Origin: Chryseobacterium sp. G0201
GTDB lineage: Bacteria > Bacteroidota > Bacteroidia > Flavobacteriales > Weeksellaceae
NCBI RefSeq assembly: GCF_003815655.1
Contig: NZ_CP033917.1
Location: 1,674,001-1,738,000, forward strand
Reading direction: 5' to 3'
Length of the DNA stretch: 64,000 nt
The position numbers and the translations under genes were made by a program. Positions 44,114 through 52,487 of the stretch are shown here, piece after piece (the stretch's first letter is position 1; each line of letters begins with the position of its first letter). Under the pieces are notes generated by a model. The model saw only the letters and a list, made by a program, of their open reading frames with translations. It was not told the origin of the DNA and did no database searches.

Positions 44114-45802
44114 ATGACAAATTCTAGAGCAAGAGAAACAACAGAGGCAATTGAAAGACTATACATCTCTATGAGACATTTATTTTATAGAGGATTTTTC
44201 AAGCCTGGTGGTGTTTCTGGAGAAAGTATTAGAAGTTTGTTGAAAACAATCAATCCTGAAATTTATGGTACCATGAATGTTCCAAACAAATTGGAACTAG
44301 ATGGTTTGATGTATGTTTTAGACAGACTTCCGGAGGGAATTGAGGAATGTGCTTTTATTCATCTTACATCAGATGAGGGTTTTGATAAAGGAAGTTTCGA
44401 ACCAATTGTACCTAAAAAGAGAAGAAGAAACTGTTACAGAATAGACGAACACCAGATGAATATTGAAGTTCTTTTGGGACGTTCTGAGATCTATGACATT
44501 CTTACTCACTTAACATTCTTATTTATAGAAGCGGACAAGATCCGTAATCTGGCGTTCATTCAGGACGAAAACTGGAAGCCGACACGCGCTTTTAAAATTA
44601 TCGAAGAAGTAGTAAAAGGCGAAAAAAAATTCAGCAGAAGAGAAAAAGAGGTTGCTCTTATTCACCTATCATCTTTAATAGGAAGAACTTTTGATGAAAC
44701 GTTGAGAGCGTACAACACTTTCGGAGATGACAGTAATCCTGACCGTTTGTTTAAGATCATTTATAACTTAGGAAAAGTAAGTTTAGAGGATGCTAAACAA
44801 AGCAGAGAAAGAGAAATTCATTTCAGTGCTATATTAAAGGAAAGAGTAGGTCACCATTATTTTGGTGAAAAATGGGCCAACAAAGTGAAAGATGTTTTAT
44901 TTGAAAACGATCTTCACATGCGTCCGCTACATATTATTTCTGCAAACATGCACTCCGTGAAAAATATGCTGTACGGAAATGATGCTCTGAAGAAAAAAGA
45001 TCACAAAGAAGTAGACTATAAAATGTACGGAGATATTTCCGACAAGAAAGATCTTCGTGATAAAGTTTCAAAATATGCATTAGACCAAGGTTTAATTTAT
45101 ATTGATGATAAAAGCGGGAGTAACATCGATGTTCAGATCATTGATTTAAGCAAAACAGAACTTAAAAACACACCGTTCGGTCATATTAAATATGGCGGAG
45201 ATGATGTAATTATGGTTTTTGATTACGCTTTCGGAGAACAGGCTTTTGAGGTGATGGATGAATTATTAAGACCTTTCGAACAAAAAGGAGAGGTTTATAT
45301 GATGAAAGTAAAATCTGTTTCTATCATGGGTAAAGCTGGAATTTTAGAAGGTGCAAAAGGAGACATTATGATCCCAACTTCCCATATTTTTGAAGGAACG
45401 GCAGATAACTATCCTTTTGAAAATGCTTTGAAACTGGATGATTTTAAAGATGATGAATTAAAAGCTTTTGAAGGAACGATGATCACCGTTTTAGGAACAT
45501 CGCTTCAAAACAGAGATATTTTATCCTATTTCATGCATACTTCATGGAAAGCGATCGGATTGGAGATGGAAGGAGCGCACTACCAGAAAGCAATTCAGGT
45601 GGCGTCTAAAATCAGACATCACATTGCACCGGATCTTTTTGTTTGTTATGCTTACTATGCTTCGGATAATCCTTTGGAAACAGGAAGTACATTGTCTTCA
45701 GGAGGCTTAGGACTTACTGGGGTAAAACCAACATATCTGATTACATTGAAAATTTTAGAAAAGATCTTAGAAAGCGGTAAAAAGTTACCGACTAAAAAAT
45801 AA
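44114..45802 (+). CDS. Uncharacterised two-part protein (DUF6909-like) with a nucleosidase/phosphorylase-like C-terminus
   Basis: 562 residues from ATG 44114 (MTNSRARETTEAIERLYISM). The N-terminal ~300 residues are helical, with conserved-looking HLFYRGFFKPGGVSGESIR and KKRRRNCYRIDEHQ. The C-terminal part (about 355-555) reads like a nucleoside phosphorylase fold: NTPFGHIKYGGDDVIMVFDYAFGEQ, AKGDIMIPTSHIFEGT and FEGTMITVLGTS. Then comes GLEMEGAHYQKAI, close to the DMEGA/EMEGA ribose-binding motif of PNP/MTA nucleosidases, followed by SSGGLGLTGVKP. No signal peptide. I recall the family only as an uncharacterised DUF (DUF6909), tentatively. Stands alone, divergent from glnN. Confidence 0.65.
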   Translation: MTNSRARETTEAIERLYISMRHLFYRGFFKPGGVSGESIRSLLKTINPEIYGTMNVPNKLELDGLMYVLDRLPEGIEECAFIHLTSDEGFDKGSFEPIVPKKRRRNCYRIDEHQMNIEVLLGRSEIYDILTHLTFLFIEADKIRNLAFIQDENWKPTRAFKIIEEVVKGEKKFSRREKEVALIHLSSLIGRTFDETLRAYNTFGDDSNPDRLFKIIYNLGKVSLEDAKQSREREIHFSAILKERVGHHYFGEKWANKVKDVLFENDLHMRPLHIISANMHSVKNMLYGNDALKKKDHKEVDYKMYGDISDKKDLRDKVSKYALDQGLIYIDDKSGSNIDVQIIDLSKTELKNTPFGHIKYGGDDVIMVFDYAFGEQAFEVMDELLRPFEQKGEVYMMKVKSVSIMGKAGILEGAKGDIMIPTSHIFEGTADNYPFENALKLDDFKDDELKAFEGTMITVLGTSLQNRDILSYFMHTSWKAIGLEMEGAHYQKAIQVASKIRHHIAPDLFVCYAYYASDNPLETGSTLSSGGLGLTGVKPTYLITLKILEKILESGKKLPTKK

Positions 45803-45824
45803 TTTTGATTCTACATTAAATATC

Positions 45825-45860
45825 AACCTCAAGTGTTCTGCATTTGAGGTTTTTTTTATT
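45825..45860 (+). terminator. Terminator after the phosphorylase-like gene
   Basis: AACCTCAA pairs with TTGAGGTT across a 13-base loop, followed by eight T. Confidence 0.8.
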
Positions 45861-45863
45861 AAC

Positions 45864-45930
45864 CACAGATTTACACAATTTTTCACAGATGATTGCGCAT
45901 AAGATCTGTGTGAATCCGTGAAAATCTGTG
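45864..45930. repeat. Imperfect inverted repeat, CACAGATTT family
   Basis: Arms 45864-45890 and 45904-45930 match at about 21 of 27 positions when one is inverted. The unit (CACAGATTTnCAC...CACAGAT) lies between a terminator and the DinB gene and looks like a dispersed intergenic element. Confidence 0.6.
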
Positions 45931-45985
45931 ATCAAAAATAATTTTTCTAGCGAATTAGGCGAGAGAGATAAAAGTTTAAATTAAT

Positions 45986-45993
45986 TATCTTTA
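45986..45993 (+). promoter_or_regulatory. Possible promoter -7 box (TATCTTTA) of the DinB gene
   Basis: A one-mismatch TAnnTTTG box lies in the stretch TTATCTTTAAAAAAAT. The identical stretch recurs before the M1 peptidase gene at about 46667-46682. Confidence 0.4.
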
Positions 45994-46007
45994 AAAAAAT
46001 TAAAACA

Positions 46008-46475
46008 ATGAGTTCAGTTTTACAATTATCAAAAAGATTCAGAGAGGTTTTGCTTGATGGTGTCTGGATCGCGAATACTAATTTTAAAGATCAGCTTAAA
46101 GATGTAACCTGGGAGCAGGCAACAACAAAAGTCGGTTCTTTGAATACGATTGCAATGCTTACTTTCCACATTCATTATTATATTGCAGGACTTATTAATG
46201 TTTTTGAAGGCGGCGATCTCGAAATTAAAGATAAATACAGCTTCGATCTTCCTCCAATTGAATCTCAGAAAGAATGGGAAGATTTATTAAATCAATTATG
46301 GATCGATTCTGAAAAGTTTGCAACATTATTAGAACAAATGCCTGATTCTAAAATGGATGAAGTTTTCGTAGATGAAAAATATGGGACTTATCTTAGAAAT
46401 ATTGATGGAATGATCGAACATTCTTATTATCATTTGGGACAGATTACTTTGATTAAAAAGCTGTTGAGTAATTAA
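46008..46475 (+). CDS. DinB-like/DUF1572 family protein
   Basis: This 155-residue helical protein shows the DinB four-helix pattern: WEQATTKVGSLNTIAMLTFHIHYYI in the first half and DGMIEHSYYHLGQITLIKKLL at the end. Histidines HIHYY and HSYYHLGQ are at the positions where the family binds a metal. DinB-like proteins include mycothiol/bacillithiol-dependent transferases and many unknowns. No signal peptide. Confidence 0.85.
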   Translation: MSSVLQLSKRFREVLLDGVWIANTNFKDQLKDVTWEQATTKVGSLNTIAMLTFHIHYYIAGLINVFEGGDLEIKDKYSFDLPPIESQKEWEDLLNQLWIDSEKFATLLEQMPDSKMDEVFVDEKYGTYLRNIDGMIEHSYYHLGQITLIKKLLSN

Positions 46476-46485
46476 TTCTTTTAAA

Positions 46486-46573
46486 CACAAATTAGCACTA
46501 ATCTTTTCAAGAATAACACGGATAGTATTTGTGTTTAAAATTGTGAATTCATTTGTGATATTAGTGTTTAAGT
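46486..46573. repeat. Clustered CACTAAT/ACAAAT inverted repeats
   Basis: Short units AAACACAAATTAGCACTAAT and their inverses (ATTTGTGTTTAA, GTGATATTAGTGTTT) alternate in this gap, able to form a branched stem. It looks like a degenerate intergenic repeat, distinct from the one at 45864. Confidence 0.5.
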
Positions 46574-46690
46574 ATTTAACAAACCGTATTAAAATCCATC
46601 TAAAACCATTCAAACAAAATAAAATCTCAACATAACTCTATTTTTTAGGTCTTATTTTAATTACTTATCTTTAAAAAAATAAAATTTTAA

Positions 46691-48532
46691 ATGAAAAAAT
46701 CGGTTGCAATCCTATTTGCATTTATCATTTCTCAATTTCAGGCACAGCAGACGCCTTACTATCAGCAGGCTGCGAAGTACAAGATGGATATTGATGTTAA
46801 TGCGGAAAAATTTACTTATCAGGGAAATCAGACTTTAGAATATACCAACAACTCTCCGGACGAACTGAACGTGGTGTATTTCCATTTATATTGGAATGCT
46901 TTTAAACCCAATTCAATGATGGATCAGAGGGTGGCTAGTCAAGGTAAAAATGGTGACTCAAGATTGCAAAAAGATGGTATTTCAAGATTGGCTTATATTC
47001 CGAAAAATGAAGAAGGCGCTCAAAATATTCACTGGATCAAACAAAACGGACAAAACCTTAAGTTTGAGATTCAGGAAACAATCATGAAGGTGTATTTGGC
47101 AGAACCGATCAAGCCAAATTCAACAACCAATTTCACAATGGAATGGGATGCCGTGATACCTCAGCAAATCAGAAGAAGCGGAAGAAACAACAAAGAAGGC
47201 GTTGATATGACCATGACGCAATGGTACCCTAAAATTTCAGAGTACGATTATGACGGATGGGCAACTTTCGATTATTTGGGAAGAGAGTTTCATGCACCGT
47301 TTTCTGATTTTGATGTTACGATTAAAATTAATAAAGATTATGTGATCGGAGCAGGTGGAATCCTTGAAAATCCGACAGAAGTAAAAGGTTATGATACCAA
47401 TGCAAAGATCAAAACAGAAAAAGATAAAAAAGCAATCTGGAGATGGACAGCTAAAAATATGCTCGATTTCGCATGGAGTGCCGACAGAGACTATATTGTA
47501 AAAAGTTTTGATGTTCCGGAAGGTCCAAAAGTTTTCTTGGTTTATCAAAACAATGACAAAACAAAAGCTTGGGAAGAGGCTCCGGCATATCTTACGAAGT
47601 ATTTCCAGATCATGAATGCTCATTTCGGGAAATATGTATATCCTACTTACGCTTTCATTCAAGGTGGAGACGGGGGAATGGAGTATGGGATGTGTACCAT
47701 GATCTTAGGTGAAGCTAAAAATATTAAAGATTTAATGGGATTAATGGCTCACGAAGGCGCTCACTCGTGGTATCAGCAGATGCTGGCAACTAATGAATCG
47801 ATGCGACCATGGATGGATGAGGGATTTACAAGTTATGCGGAAGGATACACCATGTATCAGTTATTTCCGGAAGAATTGCCGAATCCTTTTGCGAAAACAT
47901 TGGAAGCTTACAGAAAATTCCTTCAGAAAAAGATTGAAGAACCTGCAGTTTGGTTAGGTGATCATCACGACAACGGAACTTCTTATACGTATTCTACCTA
48001 TGTGAAAGGAGAATTATATTTGGTGGAATTAGGTTACATCATCGGTGAACAGAATTTAGCTGAAACCTTGAAACAATATTACGATCAATGGAGTATGAAA
48101 CATCCTACAGACAGAGATTTTATTCACATTGCTCAGAAAGTTTCAGGAATGGATTTGAAATGGTTCCATCACTATTGGATCAACACGACAAAAACGATCG
48201 ATTACGGAATCAAGGATGTAAAATACGATGCAAAATCTACAACGATCACTTTGGTTAATAACGGACAGGTTCCGATGCCTATCGACTTCAGTGTAATGAC
48301 AACGGATAAAAAAATTGTTACATATCAGATTCCAACGAATCTTACTCATACTTGGAAGTCAAAAGATGCTTACGGTGATTTTAAAACCGTAGCATATTGG
48401 CCTTTTACACAGAAAGAATATACATTGACGGTTCCTTACACGAAGTCCCAATTATCTGTTTTGGGAATAGATTTCAGTCAGAGAATTGCTGATGTGAATA
48501 TGGAGGATAACTTTTTAGAAGTGAAACCGTAA
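46691..48532 (+). CDS. Secreted M1-family metallopeptidase
   Basis: This 613-residue protein has a signal peptide (about 1-18, SQFQAQ). The gluzincin motif is complete: H354-E-G-A-H358, 18 residues, then E377 in WMDEGFTSYAEG, giving the three zinc ligands. The exopeptidase motif normally GxMEN reads GGMEYG (about 328-333), so free N-terminus recognition may differ from classical aminopeptidases. The N-terminal beta domain (about 25-230) is typical. Likely periplasmic peptide digestion. Confidence 0.93.
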   Translation: MKKSVAILFAFIISQFQAQQTPYYQQAAKYKMDIDVNAEKFTYQGNQTLEYTNNSPDELNVVYFHLYWNAFKPNSMMDQRVASQGKNGDSRLQKDGISRLAYIPKNEEGAQNIHWIKQNGQNLKFEIQETIMKVYLAEPIKPNSTTNFTMEWDAVIPQQIRRSGRNNKEGVDMTMTQWYPKISEYDYDGWATFDYLGREFHAPFSDFDVTIKINKDYVIGAGGILENPTEVKGYDTNAKIKTEKDKKAIWRWTAKNMLDFAWSADRDYIVKSFDVPEGPKVFLVYQNNDKTKAWEEAPAYLTKYFQIMNAHFGKYVYPTYAFIQGGDGGMEYGMCTMILGEAKNIKDLMGLMAHEGAHSWYQQMLATNESMRPWMDEGFTSYAEGYTMYQLFPEELPNPFAKTLEAYRKFLQKKIEEPAVWLGDHHDNGTSYTYSTYVKGELYLVELGYIIGEQNLAETLKQYYDQWSMKHPTDRDFIHIAQKVSGMDLKWFHHYWINTTKTIDYGIKDVKYDAKSTTITLVNNGQVPMPIDFSVMTTDKKIVTYQIPTNLTHTWKSKDAYGDFKTVAYWPFTQKEYTLTVPYTKSQLSVLGIDFSQRIADVNMEDNFLEVKP

Positions 48533-48546
48533 AAAATGTAATATAT

Positions 48547-48580
48547 AAAGGAGTGTTGGAAAATACTCCTTTTATTTTTT
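48547..48580 (+). terminator. Terminator after the M1 peptidase gene
   Basis: AAAGGAGT pairs with ACTCCTTT across a 10-base loop, followed by a T-rich tract. Confidence 0.8.
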
Positions 48581-48581
48581 A

Positions 48582-48589
48582 TAAATTTG
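48582..48589 (+). promoter_or_regulatory. Promoter -7 box (TAAATTTG) of coaX
   Basis: An exact TAnnTTTG match lies 17 bp before the coaX ATG, directly after the preceding terminator; TTG at 48556-48558 is a possible -33. Confidence 0.55.
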
Positions 48590-48606
48590 AAATTATTTTT
48601 AAATAA

Positions 48607-49365
48607 ATGAATTCAATCGTAATCAACGTAGGAAACAGCAATATCAGATTTGGTCTTTTTGATGACGACAATTGTGATATTTCGTGGGTGATCAATACAA
48701 AACCTTACAGAACGGCAGACGAGCTTTATGCTCAGATATTGATGCTGTATCAGACCTACAAAGTGGAGCCAAAAGACATCACTAAAGTCATTATAGGATC
48801 GGTTGTTCCTCAGCTTACTAAAGTGATAAGTTCTGCGATAAAAAAGATCCATGGGATCGCTCCTGTGATTGTTGATAGAAGTACACCCTCAGGCGTTCAG
48901 GCAAAATCTAAACAGATGGGAACGGATATTTATGCCAATCTTGTCGCTGCTCACAATTTGTATCCAGACAGAAAGAAAATTATCATAGACTTCGGGACAG
49001 CTCTTACGGCAAGTTGCGTAACGGAAACCGGAGAAACTTTGGGAGTAATTATCGCTCCGGGGATTATTACAGCTTTGAATTCTTTAATCAGCCAAACCGC
49101 CCAGCTTCCTGAAATTGAATTAAAAAAACCAAAAACTGTTTTAGGATTGGATACTGTAACCTGCATGCAAAGCGGGATGGTTTACGGGTTTTTAGGAATG
49201 GTAGAAGGTTTTATCGACCGAATTAATGATGAGGTGAATGACGATTGTTTTGTGATCGCAACTGGCGGTGTTTCTCATGTTTACAAGCCTTTGACAGATA
49301 AAATACATATCACAGACCGACTTCATACCCTGAAAGGATTATACTTTTTAGGAAAAGATTTATAA
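48607..49365 (+). CDS. coaX: Type III pantothenate kinase
   Basis: This 252-residue enzyme phosphorylates pantothenate, the first step of CoA synthesis. ASKHA-fold motifs: phosphate 1 INVGNSNIRFGLFD, SVVPQLTKVISSAI, phosphate 2 IIDFGTALTASCV, GVIIAPGI and the C-terminal VIATGGVSHV. Type III enzymes need a monovalent cation and escape CoA feedback. The stop overlaps the GNAT start by one base (TAATG). Confidence 0.95.
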   Translation: MNSIVINVGNSNIRFGLFDDDNCDISWVINTKPYRTADELYAQILMLYQTYKVEPKDITKVIIGSVVPQLTKVISSAIKKIHGIAPVIVDRSTPSGVQAKSKQMGTDIYANLVAAHNLYPDRKKIIIDFGTALTASCVTETGETLGVIIAPGIITALNSLISQTAQLPEIELKKPKTVLGLDTVTCMQSGMVYGFLGMVEGFIDRINDEVNDDCFVIATGGVSHVYKPLTDKIHITDRLHTLKGLYFLGKDL

Positions 49366-49898
49366 TGAAAGAATTTCCAAGAATAGAAACAGAACGATTG
49401 ATTATCTCTCAATTGAAAGAGGAGGATATCCCTTTAGTGGTTGAATATCTTCAGTCAAAAATATTTTCTGATCTTACCTCAAATATCCCTTCTCCTTATA
49501 CAGAAGAGGATGCTCAATTTTGGTTAAAAAACTCTCAGCAAGCCTTCGAAAACGGTTCAGGATTTACTTTCGCGATCCGAGATCAGGACGATAAAATTAT
49601 TGGAGCAATCGGACTTCACGATAGAGGAGACGATAAAGCGGAACTCGGATATTGGCTCGGTGCTTCGTTTTGGAATAAAGGCTACGTCACCGAAGCCGGA
49701 AAAGCGATTATAGATTTTGGATTTAATGAATTGCATTTAAATAAGATCTATGCTACCCATTTTTTACACAATCCTGCATCAGGAAAGGTATTAGAAAAAA
49801 TAGGAATGGAAAAAGAAGCTCTGTTGAAACAGCATTTAAAGAAAAACGGAGAATATTTTGATATTCCACTGTATTCTGTTTTTAGAAATAAGGATTAA
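49365..49898 (+). CDS. GNAT-family N-acetyltransferase (RimJ/RimL type)
   Basis: This 177-residue protein has the RimJ/RimL pattern: RIETERLIISQLKEEDI at the start and IGAIGLHDRGDDKAELGYWL in the middle. The CoA pyrophosphate-binding region is WNKGYVTEAGKAIIDFGF, followed by LNKIYATHFLHNPASGKVLEKIGM. It acetylates an amino group of a protein or small molecule, unidentified. It overlaps coaX by 1 bp and tadA by 4 bp at convergent stops. Confidence 0.9.
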   Translation: MKEFPRIETERLIISQLKEEDIPLVVEYLQSKIFSDLTSNIPSPYTEEDAQFWLKNSQQAFENGSGFTFAIRDQDDKIIGAIGLHDRGDDKAELGYWLGASFWNKGYVTEAGKAIIDFGFNELHLNKIYATHFLHNPASGKVLEKIGMEKEALLKQHLKKNGEYFDIPLYSVFRNKD

Positions 49899-50326
49899 CG
49901 CTTAGATTTAAAAAATTCTTTAACGATTGAAGAACACTCGTTTTCCATAACTCCAACGACCATTTCTGTTTTTGGATGAAGGGAAAGATGTTTATTGATA
50001 AATCCTCTTTGCTCATCTCTAGCACCAATCACAACTTTTGAGATCTGCGACCAGGAAAGGGCTCCCGAACACATTACGCAAGGCTCCAGCGTCACATAAA
50101 GTGTACAGTTTTTTAAATATTTTCCGCCAAGAAAGTTCGCTGCTGAAGTTATTGCCTGCATTTCGGCATGAGCTGTAACGTCATTTAGAGTTTCTGTAAG
50201 GTTGTGAGCCCTAGCAATCACTCGGTTGTTAGAAACTATGACACATCCGATGGGAACCTCATCTTTTTCCAATGCAATTTCAGCTTCTTGGAAAGCCATT
50301 TTCATGTAATATTCGTCGGTAAACAT
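49895..50326 (-). CDS. tadA: tRNA-specific adenosine deaminase TadA-like
   Basis: This 143-residue cytidine-deaminase-fold protein carries the zinc motifs HAEMQAI (H-A-E) and PCVMCSGAL (PCxxC). It also has TLYVTLEPCVMC and KVVIGARDEQRGF, which fit TadA, the enzyme making inosine at tRNA-Arg position 34. A guanine deaminase relative cannot be excluded. Converges on the GNAT gene; the stops overlap by 4 bp. Confidence 0.9.
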   Translation of the reverse strand: MFTDEYYMKMAFQEAEIALEKDEVPIGCVIVSNNRVIARAHNLTETLNDVTAHAEMQAITSAANFLGGKYLKNCTLYVTLEPCVMCSGALSWSQISKVVIGARDEQRGFINKHLSLHPKTEMVVGVMENECSSIVKEFFKSKR

Positions 50327-50329
50327 TAA

Positions 50330-50953
50330 TTATTCGATATTCAAAGTTAGAGGAAGTTTAAAACGAAATCTTACGGCATCACCATTAATTGTTGCCGGAG
50401 AAAATTTCGACGAAACAGAATATAAGGCGATCTCGGCCTGTCTGTTAAAGGTGAAATTATCACCCTGAGCCTGAACATTGCTAATGCTTCCATCTTTTTC
50501 AACAATAAAAGCAACATTGGTTTTAATTATTTTTAAATCTGAATGAACACCTTCTGAATAAAAAAGATCGACAACTTCCTTTCTTAAAGCATCAACTCCG
50601 CCGGGATAAACTGCCGTTTTATCTGTCGTTGCTTTGAGTTCGGAAGGATCTTGAGGGCTGATGTTTTTCTTTTGAATTCTGGCAAGATCTTCAATATTTT
50701 TCACTTTTAATAAAGCTCCGATCAAGGCTACATTTTCAATACTGTCCATTTTCTTCATGAAAAAACGGAAGTCATTTTTTATGGCAGATTTGTTAAAAGC
50801 ATTGGTTTCGGCATCGAATTTTTTCTTAAACTCCGTACCCAACATACTTCGGTGATTGTTGTAATAATTCTTTACTTGTTTAAAATCCTCCGTCTGTTGC
50901 GAAAAACAAAGGGACGAAATGAGGCAAAACAGGTAAAGAAATAATGCTTTCAA
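50330..50953 (-). CDS. Secreted TonB C-terminal-like protein
   Basis: This 207-residue protein has a signal peptide (about 1-18, ISSLCFSQQ). The last 90 residues have a TonB C-terminal pattern: AVYPGGVDALRKEVVDLFYSE, NVAFIVEKDGSISNVQAQGD, and FSPATINGDAVRFRFKLPLTL. There is no membrane anchor, unlike true TonB, so it may be a periplasmic relative common in Chryseobacterium. 4 bp from tadA on the same strand. Confidence 0.75.
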   Translation of the reverse strand: MKALFLYLFCLISSLCFSQQTEDFKQVKNYYNNHRSMLGTEFKKKFDAETNAFNKSAIKNDFRFFMKKMDSIENVALIGALLKVKNIEDLARIQKKNISPQDPSELKATTDKTAVYPGGVDALRKEVVDLFYSEGVHSDLKIIKTNVAFIVEKDGSISNVQAQGDNFTFNRQAEIALYSVSSKFSPATINGDAVRFRFKLPLTLNIE

Positions 50954-51005
50954 ATTGATATATTTATGTAAAAGTAATCAAAAAATATGACATCTGATCA
51001 TTCTT

Positions 51006-51926
51006 TTATTGCTCAGAATAGCTGTTTAAAGACTCCTGAAGATGGGTGCGGATGTCATCAACTAAGGTTTTAGGTTCTAAAACGGTAACTTCTTTTCCGT
51101 AAGACAGAATTTCCTGCATAAAGTCGTAAGTTGGGTGTAGGAAAAACTCAAAAAAGGTTTCTTCAAGGGTTTCTTTTGTCTCTTTCTGTGACTGGTGAAG
51201 AGGGAAGCTCTTAATGTATTCTCCCTGATGTTTAGTACATTTAATGACAATTTTTTGAGGTTTTTGTTCGGATAAATTCATTACCCCGAAAGCATTTTTA
51301 AAATGTTCTCTGAAATTATAATTATATTTTTCCCTGAATTTATTTTTATCAACATCGAGATAATTAATTCTGTCTAAACCGAAAGATTTCAACGCTTTAT
51401 CCTTGGTGTCGATCGCAATAAGATACCACCTGTCTTTGGATTCTTTCAACGCCAAAGGATGAACTTTTCGGGAAGTCATCAGTTTGTTTTTGTAATTGTA
51501 ATGCTCAAAAGTCACGACTCTTTTATTACGAATGGCAAAGAAAAGATCATAAAAATGTTCAACTCCAGTCGGCTTTCTGGATTCAAAAAAGATGAAATTA
51601 GAGAAATCCGGATGAAGATTCAGCGCATTACTTACCTGAAAAGATTCTAATAATTTTTGGTTGTATTCATCCACTTCCATGATCGGTCGGCTCTCAATAT
51701 AATATCGATTGTCACCTTTCTTTTTGTTATGAATAGAAAGGTTGAAAAGACCTAAAATCTCACGAATATCCCTCTGCAAGGTACGGATAGAGTAGCTCTT
51801 AATATCCGCATCCTGAAATTCAAAAGAGTTCAAAAGATAGTCCTCCAGCTGAGAATACGTCGCCGGAGAACTCTCTAATCTTTTTATAATTAAGGCATAT
51901 CTTGTCAGGTAAAAGTCTTTTTTCAT
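51006..51926 (-). CDS. WYL-domain transcriptional regulator
   Basis: This 306-residue protein has an N-terminal winged helix-turn-helix-like segment (YALIIKRLESSPATYSQLEDYL ... SIRTLQRDIREIL, about 8-60). The WYL domain (about 130-235) follows: FFAIRNKRVVTFEHYNYKNK and RKVHPLALKESKDRWYLIAI. A WCX-like tail is at about 236-300. WYL regulators bind nucleic-acid-derived ligands and often sit near defence genes. This one borders the accessory toxin region, which may or may not be meaningful. Confidence 0.9.
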   Translation of the reverse strand: MKKDFYLTRYALIIKRLESSPATYSQLEDYLLNSFEFQDADIKSYSIRTLQRDIREILGLFNLSIHNKKKGDNRYYIESRPIMEVDEYNQKLLESFQVSNALNLHPDFSNFIFFESRKPTGVEHFYDLFFAIRNKRVVTFEHYNYKNKLMTSRKVHPLALKESKDRWYLIAIDTKDKALKSFGLDRINYLDVDKNKFREKYNYNFREHFKNAFGVMNLSEQKPQKIVIKCTKHQGEYIKSFPLHQSQKETKETLEETFFEFFLHPTYDFMQEILSYGKEVTVLEPKTLVDDIRTHLQESLNSYSEQ

Positions 51927-52122
51927 TCGGATATATTTATGTTGCAGCTTTGCTGCGTTTTATTTTGTCGAATGGAACGCAAGCGTTTCATGGATGAATT
52001 TTATAAGACAAATATATGGGGTTAATGCGACAAAAGGTGTCGTGTTTTATTTTTTTGTGGAAACTATAGACTTTTGATTTAATAAAAAAGTGTTGTTATC
52101 AAGTGAAATATTTTTTTGAATT
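51927..52122. other. Boundary region before the toxin locus
   Basis: No gene is visible. It contains a small GCAGC/GCTGC hairpin at about 51943-51956 followed by TTTTA, and a short palindrome GAACGCAAGCGTTTC at about 51974-51990. No tRNA, attachment-site repeat or integrase was found. Confidence 0.5.
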
Positions 52123-52476
52123 TTAGGCCATGAATGCTTTCCAGTCTTTCATTAAGTCAATAAGCTCTTGTAATGGCATTTGGAAACTTTGGTTATATTT
52201 ATTGCCTGTCAAAAAATAAGCTACATTACTTTCTACATCTAAACTACCATTACCATAACCAATGTCCCAATTATTTCCTAGGGGAGCAATTATTTCATCC
52301 CATGTTTTTACTTCATTTTTTACATTCTCTAGATCATCTATTACTTCTTGTATGTCATCTAGAAAACGAAATTGACCAACGAAATGACTTAATAATATAT
52401 ATTTATCATCTACAGATTTTACCGCTTTAATATCTTCATTATTCAATCCTTTATTAATGAATTTTACTTTTTCCAT
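52123..52476 (-). CDS. Predicted immunity protein for the ART-like toxin tip
   Basis: This 117-residue soluble acidic protein begins 11 bp after the reconstructed toxin stop, the usual place for an immunity gene. Sequence features: FINKGLNNEDIKAVKSVDDK, an acidic helix (FLDDIQEVIDDLENVKNEVK, about 37-56) and NWDIGYGNGSLDVESNVAYF. It is unrelated by eye to the two other immunity proteins of this locus, as expected since its toxin tip also differs. Role inferred from position only; I do not recognise a family. Confidence 0.6.
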   Translation of the reverse strand: MEKVKFINKGLNNEDIKAVKSVDDKYILLSHFVGQFRFLDDIQEVIDDLENVKNEVKTWDEIIAPLGNNWDIGYGNGSLDVESNVAYFLTGNKYNQSFQMPLQELIDLMKDWKAFMA

Positions 52477-52487
52477 TTTTTTACTTT

